Below, in pieces: positions 1 to 6,270 of a stretch of DNA of 12,184 nucleotides. Position 1 is the first letter of the stretch. The number at the start of each line of letters is the position of its first letter. The stretch comes from Dictyoglomota bacterium (GTDB lineage: Bacteria > Dictyoglomota > Dictyoglomia > Dictyoglomales > Dictyoglomaceae), in the NCBI GenBank assembly GCA_029776735.1, contig JAKOUL010000039.1:1-12184 (forward strand). Reading direction: 5' to 3'. Both the position numbers and the translations under genes were made by a program. The notes beneath the pieces were generated by a model, which did not search any database, was not told the DNA's origin, and saw nothing but the letters and a program-made list of their open reading frames with translations.

Positions 1-1
1 A

Positions 2-673
2 GAAGATAGTATGTATCTTATTGAAGGAATCAAAAGAGCCATCTTATTTGATACAGGAATGGGTACAGGAAATCTTAAAGGATTTTTAGAGGGATTAACA
101 GAAAAACCTATTGAAGTAGTAATATCCCATGCTCATTGGGATCACATAATGCAAGCAAATCTTTTTGATAAAGTATATATGTCCCCAAAAGATCAGGAGC
201 TCATAAAAATTTTTGATATAAAAATAGATTATTCTAATTTTATAGATATTAAAGAAGGAGATATTTTTGATCTTGGAGATAGAATCCTTGAGGTTATAGA
301 AACTCCTGGACATACACCAGGTTCTATAGTGCTCTTAGATGAGAAAAATAAACTTCTCTTTAGCGGCGATGCCGTAGGGGCTGGACATGTATGGATGCAT
401 CTTCCTGGATGTGCACCATTAAAAGCCTATCTTGAAACCTTAAAAAAATTAGAAGGGAGGCTAAATAAATATGAAAAAATATATAACGGACATTTAGCTC
501 AAAAGGATTGTAAACCTGTTCCTAATTCATACATTCTTGATTTAATAAAAGCTGTAGAGAAAGTAATTTCAGGTGAGTTAAAGGGAGAATCTTATCCTTA
601 TAGTGAGTTCAAGGGGTTATATGTAACTTATGGTTCTGCTACCTTAGTATATAATCCGGAAAACATAGGGTGA
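2..673 (+). CDS. Metallo-beta-lactamase-fold hydrolase, 5' end outside window
   Basis: A zinc-dependent hydrolase of the metallo-beta-lactamase (MBL) superfamily. The whole metal site is visible. Counting from the Met at base 11, HAHWDH gives H40, H42, D44 and H45; the TPGHTPGS motif gives H101; SGDAVG gives D120; and YNGH gives H161. This is the binuclear set used by glyoxalase-II-like and related MBL hydrolases. The frame is open to base 2 and reads Glu-Asp-Ser before that Met. Family members commonly have a short beta-strand before the 'MYLIEG..AILFDTG' segment, so the Met at 11 is probably internal and the gene starts upstream of the window. No signal peptide can be judged. It ends 17 bases before the deacetylase start and is probably co-transcribed with it. 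The fold is certain. The substrate (thioester, lactone, phosphodiester or other) cannot be read from the sequence. Confidence 0.9.
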   Translation, partial: EDSMYLIEGIKRAILFDTGMGTGNLKGFLEGLTEKPIEVVISHAHWDHIMQANLFDKVYMSPKDQELIKIFDIKIDYSNFIDIKEGDIFDLGDRILEVIETPGHTPGSIVLLDEKNKLLFSGDAVGAGHVWMHLPGCAPLKAYLETLKKLEGRLNKYEKIYNGHLAQKDCKPVPNSYILDLIKAVEKVISGELKGESYPYSEFKGLYVTYGSATLVYNPENIG

Positions 674-677
674 AAAA

Positions 678-683
678 GGGAGG
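678..683 (+). promoter_or_regulatory. Shine-Dalgarno site that sets the deacetylase start
   Basis: GGGAGG lies 7 bases before the ATG at 691. It favours 691 over the in-frame GTG at 670, which overlaps the upstream stop codon and has no SD. The protein starting at 691 also begins directly with a clean signal peptide. Confidence 0.75.
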
Positions 684-690
684 CCTACCT

Positions 691-1410
691 ATGAAAAAGT
701 CTTTCTCGGTTTTCTTAATAGTACTTTTGCTTTCCCTCTTATTACAATTAAATTTAGGTTTAGGAGAGGAATATCCAATGCCTAATAAACTTTGTGCCCT
801 TGCCTTTGACGATGGTCCCAGTGCAAAACTCACTCCTTTAGTTCTTGAGAAACTTAAAAAGTATAATGTGGTAGCTACATTCTTTGTGATAGGACAATTA
901 GTAAATAACAGTACAAAACCTGTTATAGATGAAATGATTGCTTTAGGTTGTGAGATAGGTAACCATTCTTGGGCATGGGATAGCATGGATAAGATGAGTC
1001 CTGACCAGATTAAAGAATCCATAAGAAAAACTGATGAGGTTATTAAAAAATTCACTGGCACTGTTCCAAGATTCTTCAGACCACCAAATCTTGCTATAGG
1101 ACAAGTAATGTTTGATAACATTGACAAAGTTTTTATTAGTGGAGTTATTGGGTTTGATTGGGCAGGATGTGACAGAACAGCAGAAAAGATTGCAGATAAT
1201 ATTATTAAAGGTATGAGAGATGGGGGTATTACTCTCCTTCATGATGTACAACCAGAACCTCATCCAACACCTGAAGCTTTAGATATTATAATTCCAGAAC
1301 TTAAAAAACAAGGATATGAATTTGTTACTATAAGTGAACTATTTAAGAGAAAGGGAATAGATCCTTTTGACCCTAAATACAAGAATAAGGTATGGGTTTA
1401 TGTAGAATAA
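691..1410 (+). CDS. Secreted NodB-domain polysaccharide deacetylase (CE4)
   Basis: A 239-residue carbohydrate esterase family 4 protein expected to remove N- or O-acetyl groups from an extracellular polymer such as peptidoglycan, chitin-like glycan or xylan. Residues 1-25 form a signal peptide: Lys-Lys, a long Leu-rich core, then GLG before EE. NodB motifs are visible in order: FDDGP at 39-43 (D40 catalytic base, D41 metal ligand), the H-S-x-x-x metal motif at 92-96, RFFRPP at 127-132, FDW at 155-157, and LLHD at 182-185 (catalytic His184). The oddity is motif 2. The usual HS/TxxH reads HSWAW, so the second metal-binding His is Trp96. Motif 3 ends RPPNL instead of the usual RPPYG. The remaining motifs are intact, so I read a divergent CE4 subgroup and not a dead gene. 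It probably forms an operon with the MBL gene. Confidence 0.88.
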   Translation: MKKSFSVFLIVLLLSLLLQLNLGLGEEYPMPNKLCALAFDDGPSAKLTPLVLEKLKKYNVVATFFVIGQLVNNSTKPVIDEMIALGCEIGNHSWAWDSMDKMSPDQIKESIRKTDEVIKKFTGTVPRFFRPPNLAIGQVMFDNIDKVFISGVIGFDWAGCDRTAEKIADNIIKGMRDGGITLLHDVQPEPHPTPEALDIIIPELKKQGYEFVTISELFKRKGIDPFDPKYKNKVWVYVE

Positions 1411-1426
1411 TAAAAAATTTTAGATA

Positions 1427-1451
1427 TGGGGGGAGAGTTTATCTCCCCCCA
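1427..1451. terminator. Bidirectional hairpin between convergent genes
   Basis: A perfect GGGGGGAGA / TCTCCCCCC stem (1428-1436 with 1442-1450, extended by a T-A pair at 1427/1451) with loop GTTTA. It sits between the deacetylase stop at 1410 and the stop of the opposing GH16 gene at 1460. The - strand transcript is followed by an A/T stretch containing TTTTTT; the + side has only a weak T tract. It probably terminates the GH16 transcript best and serves both genes. Confidence 0.8.
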
Positions 1452-1459
1452 CCCTTTAA

Positions 1460-3355
1460 TTACTCTGCTACTTCCTCAAGTTTTACATCATCAATATAGA
1501 CTTTTCCTATAGCAGGGGAGGCAGTTTTTCCTAATTCCATAGAGAGATTTGTCATAGGATCATCCGAATTAAATGTAAATGTTAATTCAAACTGTTGCCA
1601 ATCTGTAGTCAAATTATAGGTACCTTGAGCATATAAAGTATAAGATGTAGGATGTAAGAATTTCACATTAATATCTCTTGGCTTTTCAGCTTTTGCCTTA
1701 AATGTAAGCTTATACTTTTTATCTTTTGTAAGTCCTACCCATTGATTAAACTGTACATGCCATGACTCCCATCCAATATCCTGTACATTTATAACTGCTG
1801 CTCCATTTTCAATACTGACAGAAGCAGTTCCACCCATCCCATAAGGAGATCCATACCATAAGAACCAATCATCAGGATCATTAGTTTGATCGTTTGTTAA
1901 TGGATAGTCAAAATTTCCGTTATCAATAGAGCCCATGGTTACACCTTTATATACTCTTATGTATTCTACATACATCTTCTGAGGAAATACTGTAGTCTCA
2001 TCAGGATATCCTGGCCAATAACCTCCTACAGCTACATTTAGTATTAAGAAGAATGGATGATCAAATACCCATTCTCCATAAAATTCAATCTCTGGTCTTG
2101 TTATCTGGAAGAATTTCACATCATCCACATACCACGTTATAGCTACAGGATCCCACTCAATAGCAAAGATGTGATAATCCTGATTAAAGTCTCCTGAAGG
2201 TAAAGTATAGTTTCCGCCCTTTCCATTTGCTCCTGAATATCCAGGACCATGTGCAGTACCATATACTTTATTGGGCTCGTGTCCCAAAAACTCCATTATA
2301 TCAATCTCACCGCAAGTAGGCCAGCTCACTTGTGTGATATCTTCTCCAAGCATCCACAAAGCAGGCCATATACCTTTCCCTTTTGGAAGTTTTGCTTTTA
2401 TTTCTACTCTTCCAAATTTTACGTTAAACTTATTCTGAGTTTTAATTCTGGCAGAGGTATAATTATATGTCTCAGAAGTTCCATCTTGGTTATCATCAGC
2501 CACTACAGTTTCCTTTTTTGCCTCTATTACTAAATTACCATTCTCAATATAGGCATTCTCTTTCTTATAGTATTCCCATTCACCATTGCCCCATCCTGGA
2601 AGATTTGGTCCACCATTTCCTATTTCAAAGCTCCAAATATTTTCATCTAAGCTTGTAATATTCTTAAAGTCTTGCTCCCAGACTAACTGATACCAATATT
2701 TTTGTCCTAAACTTGGAGGAGGAGCAGGAGGCTCTGCTGTTCCAACTTTTATAAGCTTTACATTATCAATATAAATTGTCCCATCATCTTGCCCAAGCTC
2801 AAATTCAAATCTTGCTCTTTCATCAGTCTCATTCACCATCTTAAATTCAAAAGTATAAGTTTTCTTCTCTGTAGTAATATTTATTGCATAACCACCTGTT
2901 TGATCTGTCTGTCCTGATGGTCCAGGATTATAAGTTGTCCATCCTCTATTGGCATTTCCGCCTACTTTTAGCCCAACTTTTCTTTCTTTACTTGCCCAGG
3001 CGTCAAAACTTACCCTGTATATTCCTAAATACTCTATCTTTACAGGAGATTGCAAAAGTTGTATAGACCAAGAATTAGGCCCTCCATTTGTGATCTCAAT
3101 CTTCAAAACTCCATTTTCTATATTAGCATTAGCTACTGCCCCATCCCCTGTCCTAAATAGCCAATTCTTCTGAGTATCAAAGTCTCCTGTATCTACATCT
3201 TGAATATCTACCCCTAAGTAGAGAATTTCTTTGGAAAAATCGCTATTCCCTAATAAATTCTCATCCGGTGGGGTTGGCGGAATAGGTTTTCCTATACAAC
3301 CTGAAATAAATAGAGAGAGCACAATAAGAAGTAACCCTAAGTAAAATCTCCTCAT
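1460..3355 (-). CDS. Lipoprotein GH16 endo-beta-glucanase (laminarinase/lichenase type) with two CBM4_9-like modules
   Basis: A 631-residue secreted enzyme that hydrolyses beta-1,3 or mixed beta-1,3/1,4-glucans. Residues 1-19 are a lipoprotein signal, and the lipobox ISGC makes Cys20 the lipidated residue, so the enzyme is surface-anchored. After a Pro-rich linker (25-30) comes a CBM4_9-like beta-sandwich (about 33-204), a second linker EPPAPPPS (209-215), the GH16 catalytic domain (about 218-470), and a second CBM4_9-like module (about 473-630). The signature GEIDIMEFLG gives nucleophile Glu350, Asp352 and acid/base Glu355. The two binding modules share GNxxFxxP-like starts and IYIDNVKL / VYIDDVKL ends. 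An SD (AAAGGGGG, 3363-3370) fixes the start. GH16 is certain. Laminarinase over lichenase or another GH16 activity is likely but not proven. Confidence 0.92.
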   Translation of the reverse strand: MRRFYLGLLLIVLSLFISGCIGKPIPPTPPDENLLGNSDFSKEILYLGVDIQDVDTGDFDTQKNWLFRTGDGAVANANIENGVLKIEITNGGPNSWSIQLLQSPVKIEYLGIYRVSFDAWASKERKVGLKVGGNANRGWTTYNPGPSGQTDQTGGYAINITTEKKTYTFEFKMVNETDERARFEFELGQDDGTIYIDNVKLIKVGTAEPPAPPPSLGQKYWYQLVWEQDFKNITSLDENIWSFEIGNGGPNLPGWGNGEWEYYKKENAYIENGNLVIEAKKETVVADDNQDGTSETYNYTSARIKTQNKFNVKFGRVEIKAKLPKGKGIWPALWMLGEDITQVSWPTCGEIDIMEFLGHEPNKVYGTAHGPGYSGANGKGGNYTLPSGDFNQDYHIFAIEWDPVAITWYVDDVKFFQITRPEIEFYGEWVFDHPFFLILNVAVGGYWPGYPDETTVFPQKMYVEYIRVYKGVTMGSIDNGNFDYPLTNDQTNDPDDWFLWYGSPYGMGGTASVSIENGAAVINVQDIGWESWHVQFNQWVGLTKDKKYKLTFKAKAEKPRDINVKFLHPTSYTLYAQGTYNLTTDWQQFELTFTFNSDDPMTNLSMELGKTASPAIGKVYIDDVKLEEVAE

Positions 3356-3362
3356 AATATAA

Positions 3363-3370
3363 CCCCCTTT
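3363..3370 (-). promoter_or_regulatory. Shine-Dalgarno site of the GH16 gene
   Basis: On the - strand AAAGGGGG lies 7 bases before the ATG at 3355. It supports the start that places the lipoprotein signal at residue 1. Confidence 0.8.
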
Positions 3371-3374
3371 CTAC

Positions 3375-3391
3375 TTTCTTTCTGAAAGAAA
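3375..3391. promoter_or_regulatory. 17-bp palindrome over the GH16 transcription start (candidate operator)
   Basis: TTTCTTTC-T-GAAAGAAA is a perfect 8+8 dyad around one central base. It abuts and overlaps by one base the -10 box at 3391-3396 and covers the predicted start point near 3384. A dyad here is well placed for repressor binding. It could alternatively form a hairpin at the mRNA 5' end. The regulator is unknown. Confidence 0.45.
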
Positions 3392-3419
3392 TTATATAAA
3401 AAAATAAGACAAAAATCAA
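3391..3419 (-). promoter_or_regulatory. Sigma-70-type promoter of the GH16 gene
   Basis: On the - strand TTGATT (-35, 3414-3419) and a consensus TATAAT (-10, 3391-3396) are separated by exactly 17 bases. The predicted start near 3384 gives a leader of about 29 bases carrying the SD. The -35 box lies inside the leftmost copy of the degenerate tandem repeat. Confidence 0.75.
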
Positions 3420-3604
3420 TATACTCAATTAAGAATCTTGAAATGGGTAAAAGTATAATCCATAAGAATACAAATCTCTATATAACTCTATTTAGAATTA
3501 ATATAGGGAAAATATAATTAATAAAGATACAACTCTAAATATAAATCTTTAGAGTTTAATATAGAAAAAAAGTGATATTTACTAAAGATAAGACTTTCTA
3601 TATA
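3404..3604. repeat. Degenerate tandem repeat, four units of about 59 bp
   Basis: Units recur at ATAAGA 3404, ATAAGA 3462, ATAAAGA 3521 and CTAAAGA 3582. Shared blocks follow: the 21-mers starting at 3464, 3523 and 3584 agree at about 15-16 of 21 positions pairwise, each ending in ATATA. A second block TTTAGAATTAATATAG (3491-3506) recurs as TTTAGAGTTTAATATAG (3548-3564), and a related CTCAATTAAGAAT occurs at 3423-3435. It fills most of the gap between the two - strand genes and reaches the last codon of the HD-GYP gene. Low complexity makes chance similarity a real alternative. Confidence 0.45.
3531..3556. terminator. AT-rich 9-bp hairpin downstream of the HD-GYP gene (weak terminator candidate)
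   Basis: AACTCTAAA (3531-3539) pairs with TTTAGAGTT (3548-3556) across an 8-base loop, about 40 bases past the HD-GYP stop codon. It has few G-C pairs and no clean U tract, so termination efficiency is doubtful. Confidence 0.3.
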
Positions 3605-5886
3605 ATTTTTTTACAGGTAGCTATCTCAATAAAAATCTCAGAAAGGTTAGGGTCAAATTGAGTCCCTTTGCATCTTTTGACCTCTTCTATAGCCTCCTCT
3701 AAAGAAAGCTTCCTTTTATAAGGTCTAAAAGAAGTCATTGCCTGGAAACTATCTGCTAAGGTTATTATTCTTGAAAAAAGAGGAATACTTTCTCCTGCTA
3801 AACCATCAGGATATCCATTACCATCCCATCTTTCATGATGATTTCTAATAATCTTACCAATTCCTTTAAAAACTGAGAAATTTTTAACAATTTCCTCTCC
3901 CCAAATTGAATGCATTCTTATAATACCAAACTCCTCCTCATTTAGTTTTTCAGGTTTTCTTAATATAAAATCAGGAACCTTTATCTTCCCTACATCATGA
4001 AGATAACTTGCATATTCCAATATTTTTAAATCCTTTTCTTCTAATCCAATCTCTTCGCCTAATTTTAAAGAAAGATCTCTTACTACTCTGGAATGCCCTC
4101 CTACATATGGATCTCTTGCTTCTATTGCTTCAACAAGGATAAATAATGCCTCTTTATTAAGAGTCTCAATCCTTTCTTCTAACTCTTCTCTATACAAAAC
4201 TGACGCCAAAAGTGGTGCTATTTTTTCAACTACTAAGATATCTTCTTCATTGAATCTTCTATATTCATTAAAACTATTGATATTTAAAATTCCTATAAAT
4301 TTATTCTCATATATTAATGGGTAACAGATAGCAGACTTGACATTAAACTTATTTTCTAAGATTAATGGTTTTCTATGTTTTATCATTCTATCTAAGATTT
4401 CTTTATCCAGTTTTAAAATTGTATTTTTCAGATTATCCTCGGACAAACCTACTGATGCCTTTATAAGCAACAAGCCTTCTTCCTCCAAATAACAAACGAT
4501 AGAACTCACATCTGCATGCAAGATTTGGATAATCCTTTTTAAAAAATTTTCTAATACTATAGATTCTTTATAAGTTGAAGAAGAAAACGTATCTAAAAGG
4601 CTTGAAACTTCCTGACTCTTTCTCAGCTTTTCCTGAGATTCCATATTTAAAAAAAGATGTTCCAATTCCTCAGACAAAATATTAAATGCTTCCTTAGATT
4701 CTTCCAGCTCTTTTCCCTCAACCACAACAAAGGATAAAACATTATCAGAATCTTTAAATAAATATTTCTCTCCCTCCATTTCATCTAACTTTTTCAGATC
4801 AATAGTATATTCTGGCTCCTCTGGGTAAGATTTAGAAAGAAGATATTTTCCATCAATCTTCTTAAAATATTTTATTTTACAATTAGGAAATAATTCCTTT
4901 AATTTTTCAAAATATATCTCCTCTATCTCTTCTATATTTTTAGAGGTTGTTTCCCGAAGAAAATTGTAAACTTGAGTTAGTTCATTATATTTTTTCTTAT
5001 TCTCATCCAATAAATTTCTAATCTCTAAAGTCTGTCTATAAACTTCCCTTTTCAAAAATCTTCTACTTATTAAAAAACTTAAAAGGACTAAAAGGGTTAA
5101 AGAAAAGATATAGACTAAAATCCGAGAGGTTTCTTCTCCTTTTTTTAATTCTTGTTTTAAAATAATCTCTTCTCCAAACCATTTTTTAAGAAGATCATTA
5201 TATACAGGTTTTGCCATAACTTTTGAAATCCCTGCCTGAAACTCCAAAAGAAGAGGACTTCCCTTAGGAAGAGCTATGCCAGAGTAATTTGTAAAAAGTT
5301 TATCAGGAAGAATTTTTAATTCATCTTGCCATTCATTTTTAGTTATAATCCATCTTGCCGCATAATAATTAACAACTCCAGCCTCTACATTCCCATTTAA
5401 AACTGAAGCCAAAACTTCCTCTGAAGAAATTTCAGGTATTACTTCTCCAATCTCCAGAAGGAAGCTTTGAGCCACATCTCTACTAAAACAAGCGATCTTT
5501 TTACCTTTTAAATCTACAAAATTCTGGATAGATGAGTCTTCTAAAACAACAATAACACTATGAGTTTCTATATATGGGATAAAATCAAATTCCTTTTTCC
5601 TTTCTTCAGTAATTCTCATGAGTTCAATCCCATGAGCTTTTCCCTCTTTTAAAGTGTTCATTGCCTCATCCCATGGCATAAGCTTTACAGTTATAGTTTT
5701 ACCAATCTCTCTGCTAAGTTCCTTTACAATATCTACTGAAAATCCTCTTGGATTACCCTTTTCATCCAAATATTCAAAGGGGGGAAGTTTGTAATCGCCC
5801 ACTAAAAGAATATTATTACCTTCATCCCCTATACCAGGGGACAAAATCATCAATAACGTTAGAAAAATAATTATAATATTTCTCAT
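3598..5886 (-). CDS. Membrane sensor: solute-binding domain, GAF domain and HD-GYP c-di-GMP phosphodiesterase
   Basis: A 762-residue signal-transduction protein. Residues 1-20 are a hydrophobic export signal. About 25-242 is a family-3 periplasmic solute-binding domain (YKLPPFEY..GFSVDIV start); Arg96 in RITEER aligns with the Arg that binds the ligand carboxylate in amino-acid-binding proteins. A transmembrane helix follows at about 256-275, then a coiled-coil-like stretch (280-330), a less clear region to about 425, and a GAF-like domain (about 430-570). The C-terminal HD-GYP domain (about 585-757) has GGHS (H598), HDVGK (H630-D631), H659, HHERWDGNGYP (683-693) and ADSFQAMTS (D712), so the metal and GYP motifs look complete. 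It should hydrolyse c-di-GMP in the cytoplasm in response to an extracytoplasmic small molecule. The SD is weak, and a terminator hairpin ends 10 bases upstream. The ligand is unknown. Confidence 0.9.
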   Translation of the reverse strand: MRNIIIIFLTLLMILSPGIGDEGNNILLVGDYKLPPFEYLDEKGNPRGFSVDIVKELSREIGKTITVKLMPWDEAMNTLKEGKAHGIELMRITEERKKEFDFIPYIETHSVIVVLEDSSIQNFVDLKGKKIACFSRDVAQSFLLEIGEVIPEISSEEVLASVLNGNVEAGVVNYYAARWIITKNEWQDELKILPDKLFTNYSGIALPKGSPLLLEFQAGISKVMAKPVYNDLLKKWFGEEIILKQELKKGEETSRILVYIFSLTLLVLLSFLISRRFLKREVYRQTLEIRNLLDENKKKYNELTQVYNFLRETTSKNIEEIEEIYFEKLKELFPNCKIKYFKKIDGKYLLSKSYPEEPEYTIDLKKLDEMEGEKYLFKDSDNVLSFVVVEGKELEESKEAFNILSEELEHLFLNMESQEKLRKSQEVSSLLDTFSSSTYKESIVLENFLKRIIQILHADVSSIVCYLEEEGLLLIKASVGLSEDNLKNTILKLDKEILDRMIKHRKPLILENKFNVKSAICYPLIYENKFIGILNINSFNEYRRFNEEDILVVEKIAPLLASVLYREELEERIETLNKEALFILVEAIEARDPYVGGHSRVVRDLSLKLGEEIGLEEKDLKILEYASYLHDVGKIKVPDFILRKPEKLNEEEFGIIRMHSIWGEEIVKNFSVFKGIGKIIRNHHERWDGNGYPDGLAGESIPLFSRIITLADSFQAMTSFRPYKRKLSLEEAIEEVKRCKGTQFDPNLSEIFIEIATCKKII

Positions 5887-5896
5887 GAATACTCAT

Positions 5897-5931
5897 AAAA
5901 AATGGGGAGAAAATAATTCTCCCCATTTTTT
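5897..5931 (-). terminator. Strong intrinsic terminator between peptide gene and HD-GYP gene
   Basis: Perfect 15-bp arms (5897-5911 and 5917-5931, core TGGGGAGAA / TTCTCCCCA) with a 5-base loop. On the - strand the stem ends in TTTTTT. It starts 5 bases after the peptide stop codon and ends 10 bases before the HD-GYP start. No clear promoter is visible between the peptide start and the HD-GYP ATG, so HD-GYP expression would depend on read-through unless a weak promoter is hidden in the peptide gene. Confidence 0.88.
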
Positions 5932-5936
5932 AAAAA

Positions 5937-6080
5937 CTACTCCGATAAATTCTCCACCTCTACTCCAGCAGCTGGTGGAATCCTTGTAGTTTGATTACCA
6001 TGTTCACTTGGGTCTGCAAAAATTACACCAACAATAGTTAATAAAACTACCAAAATTATCGTTAAGACCTTCTTTTTCAT
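5937..6080 (-). CDS. Small secreted peptide precursor, 47 aa (candidate signalling peptide)
   Basis: A short gene with very good expression signals. The ATG at 6080 has a perfect GGAGGT 7 bases upstream, a near-consensus promoter, and a stop codon followed at once by a strong terminator. The product begins MKKK, has a hydrophobic core of about 17 residues (4-21) and a signal-peptidase-like site IFA|D after residue 22. This leaves a polar 25-residue product that starts DPSEHGNQTTR and ends VEVENLSE, with no Cys. Size and layout match the Phr, NprX and PapR pre-peptides of Gram-positive RRNPP quorum-sensing systems, and the divergent neighbour encodes a TPR-like HTH protein. I recognise no sequence family. 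It could instead be another kind of secreted peptide. That the gene is real is well supported; the signalling role is inference. Confidence 0.75.
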   Translation of the reverse strand: MKKKVLTIILVVLLTIVGVIFADPSEHGNQTTRIPPAAGVEVENLSE

Positions 6081-6087
6081 CTTCTTT

Positions 6088-6094
6088 ACCTCCT
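6088..6094 (-). promoter_or_regulatory. Perfect Shine-Dalgarno site of the peptide gene
   Basis: On the - strand AGGAGGT lies 7 bases before the ATG at 6080. It is the best ribosome-binding site in the window and the main evidence that this short frame is translated. Confidence 0.85.
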
Positions 6095-6113
6095 ATACAC
6101 ATTTTATAGTTCT

Positions 6114-6143
6114 ATTATACTCATAATCTCATTTGATTTTCAA
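6114..6143 (-). promoter_or_regulatory. Promoter of the peptide gene
   Basis: On the - strand TTGAAA (6138-6143) and TATAAT (6114-6119) are separated by 18 bases. The predicted start near 6107 gives a leader of about 27 bases containing the SD. It overlaps the footprint of the divergent extended -10 promoter at 6158-6166. Confidence 0.78.
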
Positions 6144-6157
6144 AATTCATTACTCTA

Positions 6158-6166
6158 TGATATTAT
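6158..6166 (+). promoter_or_regulatory. Extended -10 promoter candidate for the TPR/HTH gene (distal)
   Basis: TGATATTAT matches an extended -10 (TGn plus TATTAT). There is no good -35 at 17 bases; the position coincides with the -35 box of the opposing peptide promoter. A start near 6173 would give a leader containing GGAGGG (6182-6187) and the leader ORF at 6199. Confidence 0.4.
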
Positions 6167-6198
6167 TAAAACATGTACTTTGGAGGGATTACTTTTAC

Positions 6199-6270
6199 AT
6201 GATTTTAACTTTTAAAAATTTTTTTCTTTTTACAATCTTCTCTAATATAATAAAAATACATTATGAATAG
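6199..6270 (+). CDS. Possible 23-aa leader peptide overlapping the regulator start
   Basis: An ATG at 6199 follows GGAGGG (6182-6187) at 11 bases, longer than ideal. The frame encodes a hydrophobic, Phe-rich peptide (starts MILTFKNFF) and stops at 6270, so its end overlaps the regulator ATG at 6263 by 8 bases (ATGAATAG). The regulator has no SD of its own, so translation of this leader could deliver ribosomes to it. The length also resembles short hydrophobic signal peptides of Rgg systems, but AT-rich DNA readily produces Phe/Ile codons, and this could be chance. Confidence 0.3.
   Translation: MILTFKNFFLFTIFSNIIKIHYE
6246..6251 (+). promoter_or_regulatory. Proximal -10 box for the TPR/HTH gene
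   Basis: A consensus TATAAT ends 11 bases before the ATG at 6263. A start near 6258 would leave only about 5 bases of leader, so this transcript would be practically leaderless. No convincing -35 is present at the right distance. Confidence 0.4.

Noticed and set aside
11..13. ATG at 11 as the true start of the MBL gene
   Set aside because: The frame is open to the window edge, family members normally have residues before this point, and no SD is seen.
670..690. GTG at 670 as the deacetylase start
   Set aside because: It overlaps the upstream stop and has no SD; ATG 691 has GGGAGG at good spacing and begins a proper signal peptide.
639..1263. Long - strand frames opposite the deacetylase gene
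   Set aside because: They are antisense to a gene with clear NodB motifs, have no SD and no recognisable protein features.
2249..3173. + strand frames inside the GH16 gene
   Set aside because: They are antisense shadows of a coding region with intact catalytic motifs.
3443..3517. 24-codon + strand frame in the GH16/HD-GYP gap
   Set aside because: No SD, no promoter, low-complexity product; it lies within the degenerate repeat.
3404..3604. CRISPR-like array
   Set aside because: The units are tandem without distinct spacers and agree only at about three quarters of positions; no cas genes are nearby.
5900..5931. Riboswitch or antiterminator structure before the HD-GYP gene
   Set aside because: The hairpin is explained as a simple intrinsic terminator; no competing antiterminator stem or conserved aptamer was found in the peptide gene.
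6173..6202. 9-codon ATG frame at the start of the predicted distal regulator transcript
   Set aside because: It would be leaderless and tiny, and nothing beyond the promoter spacing supports translation.
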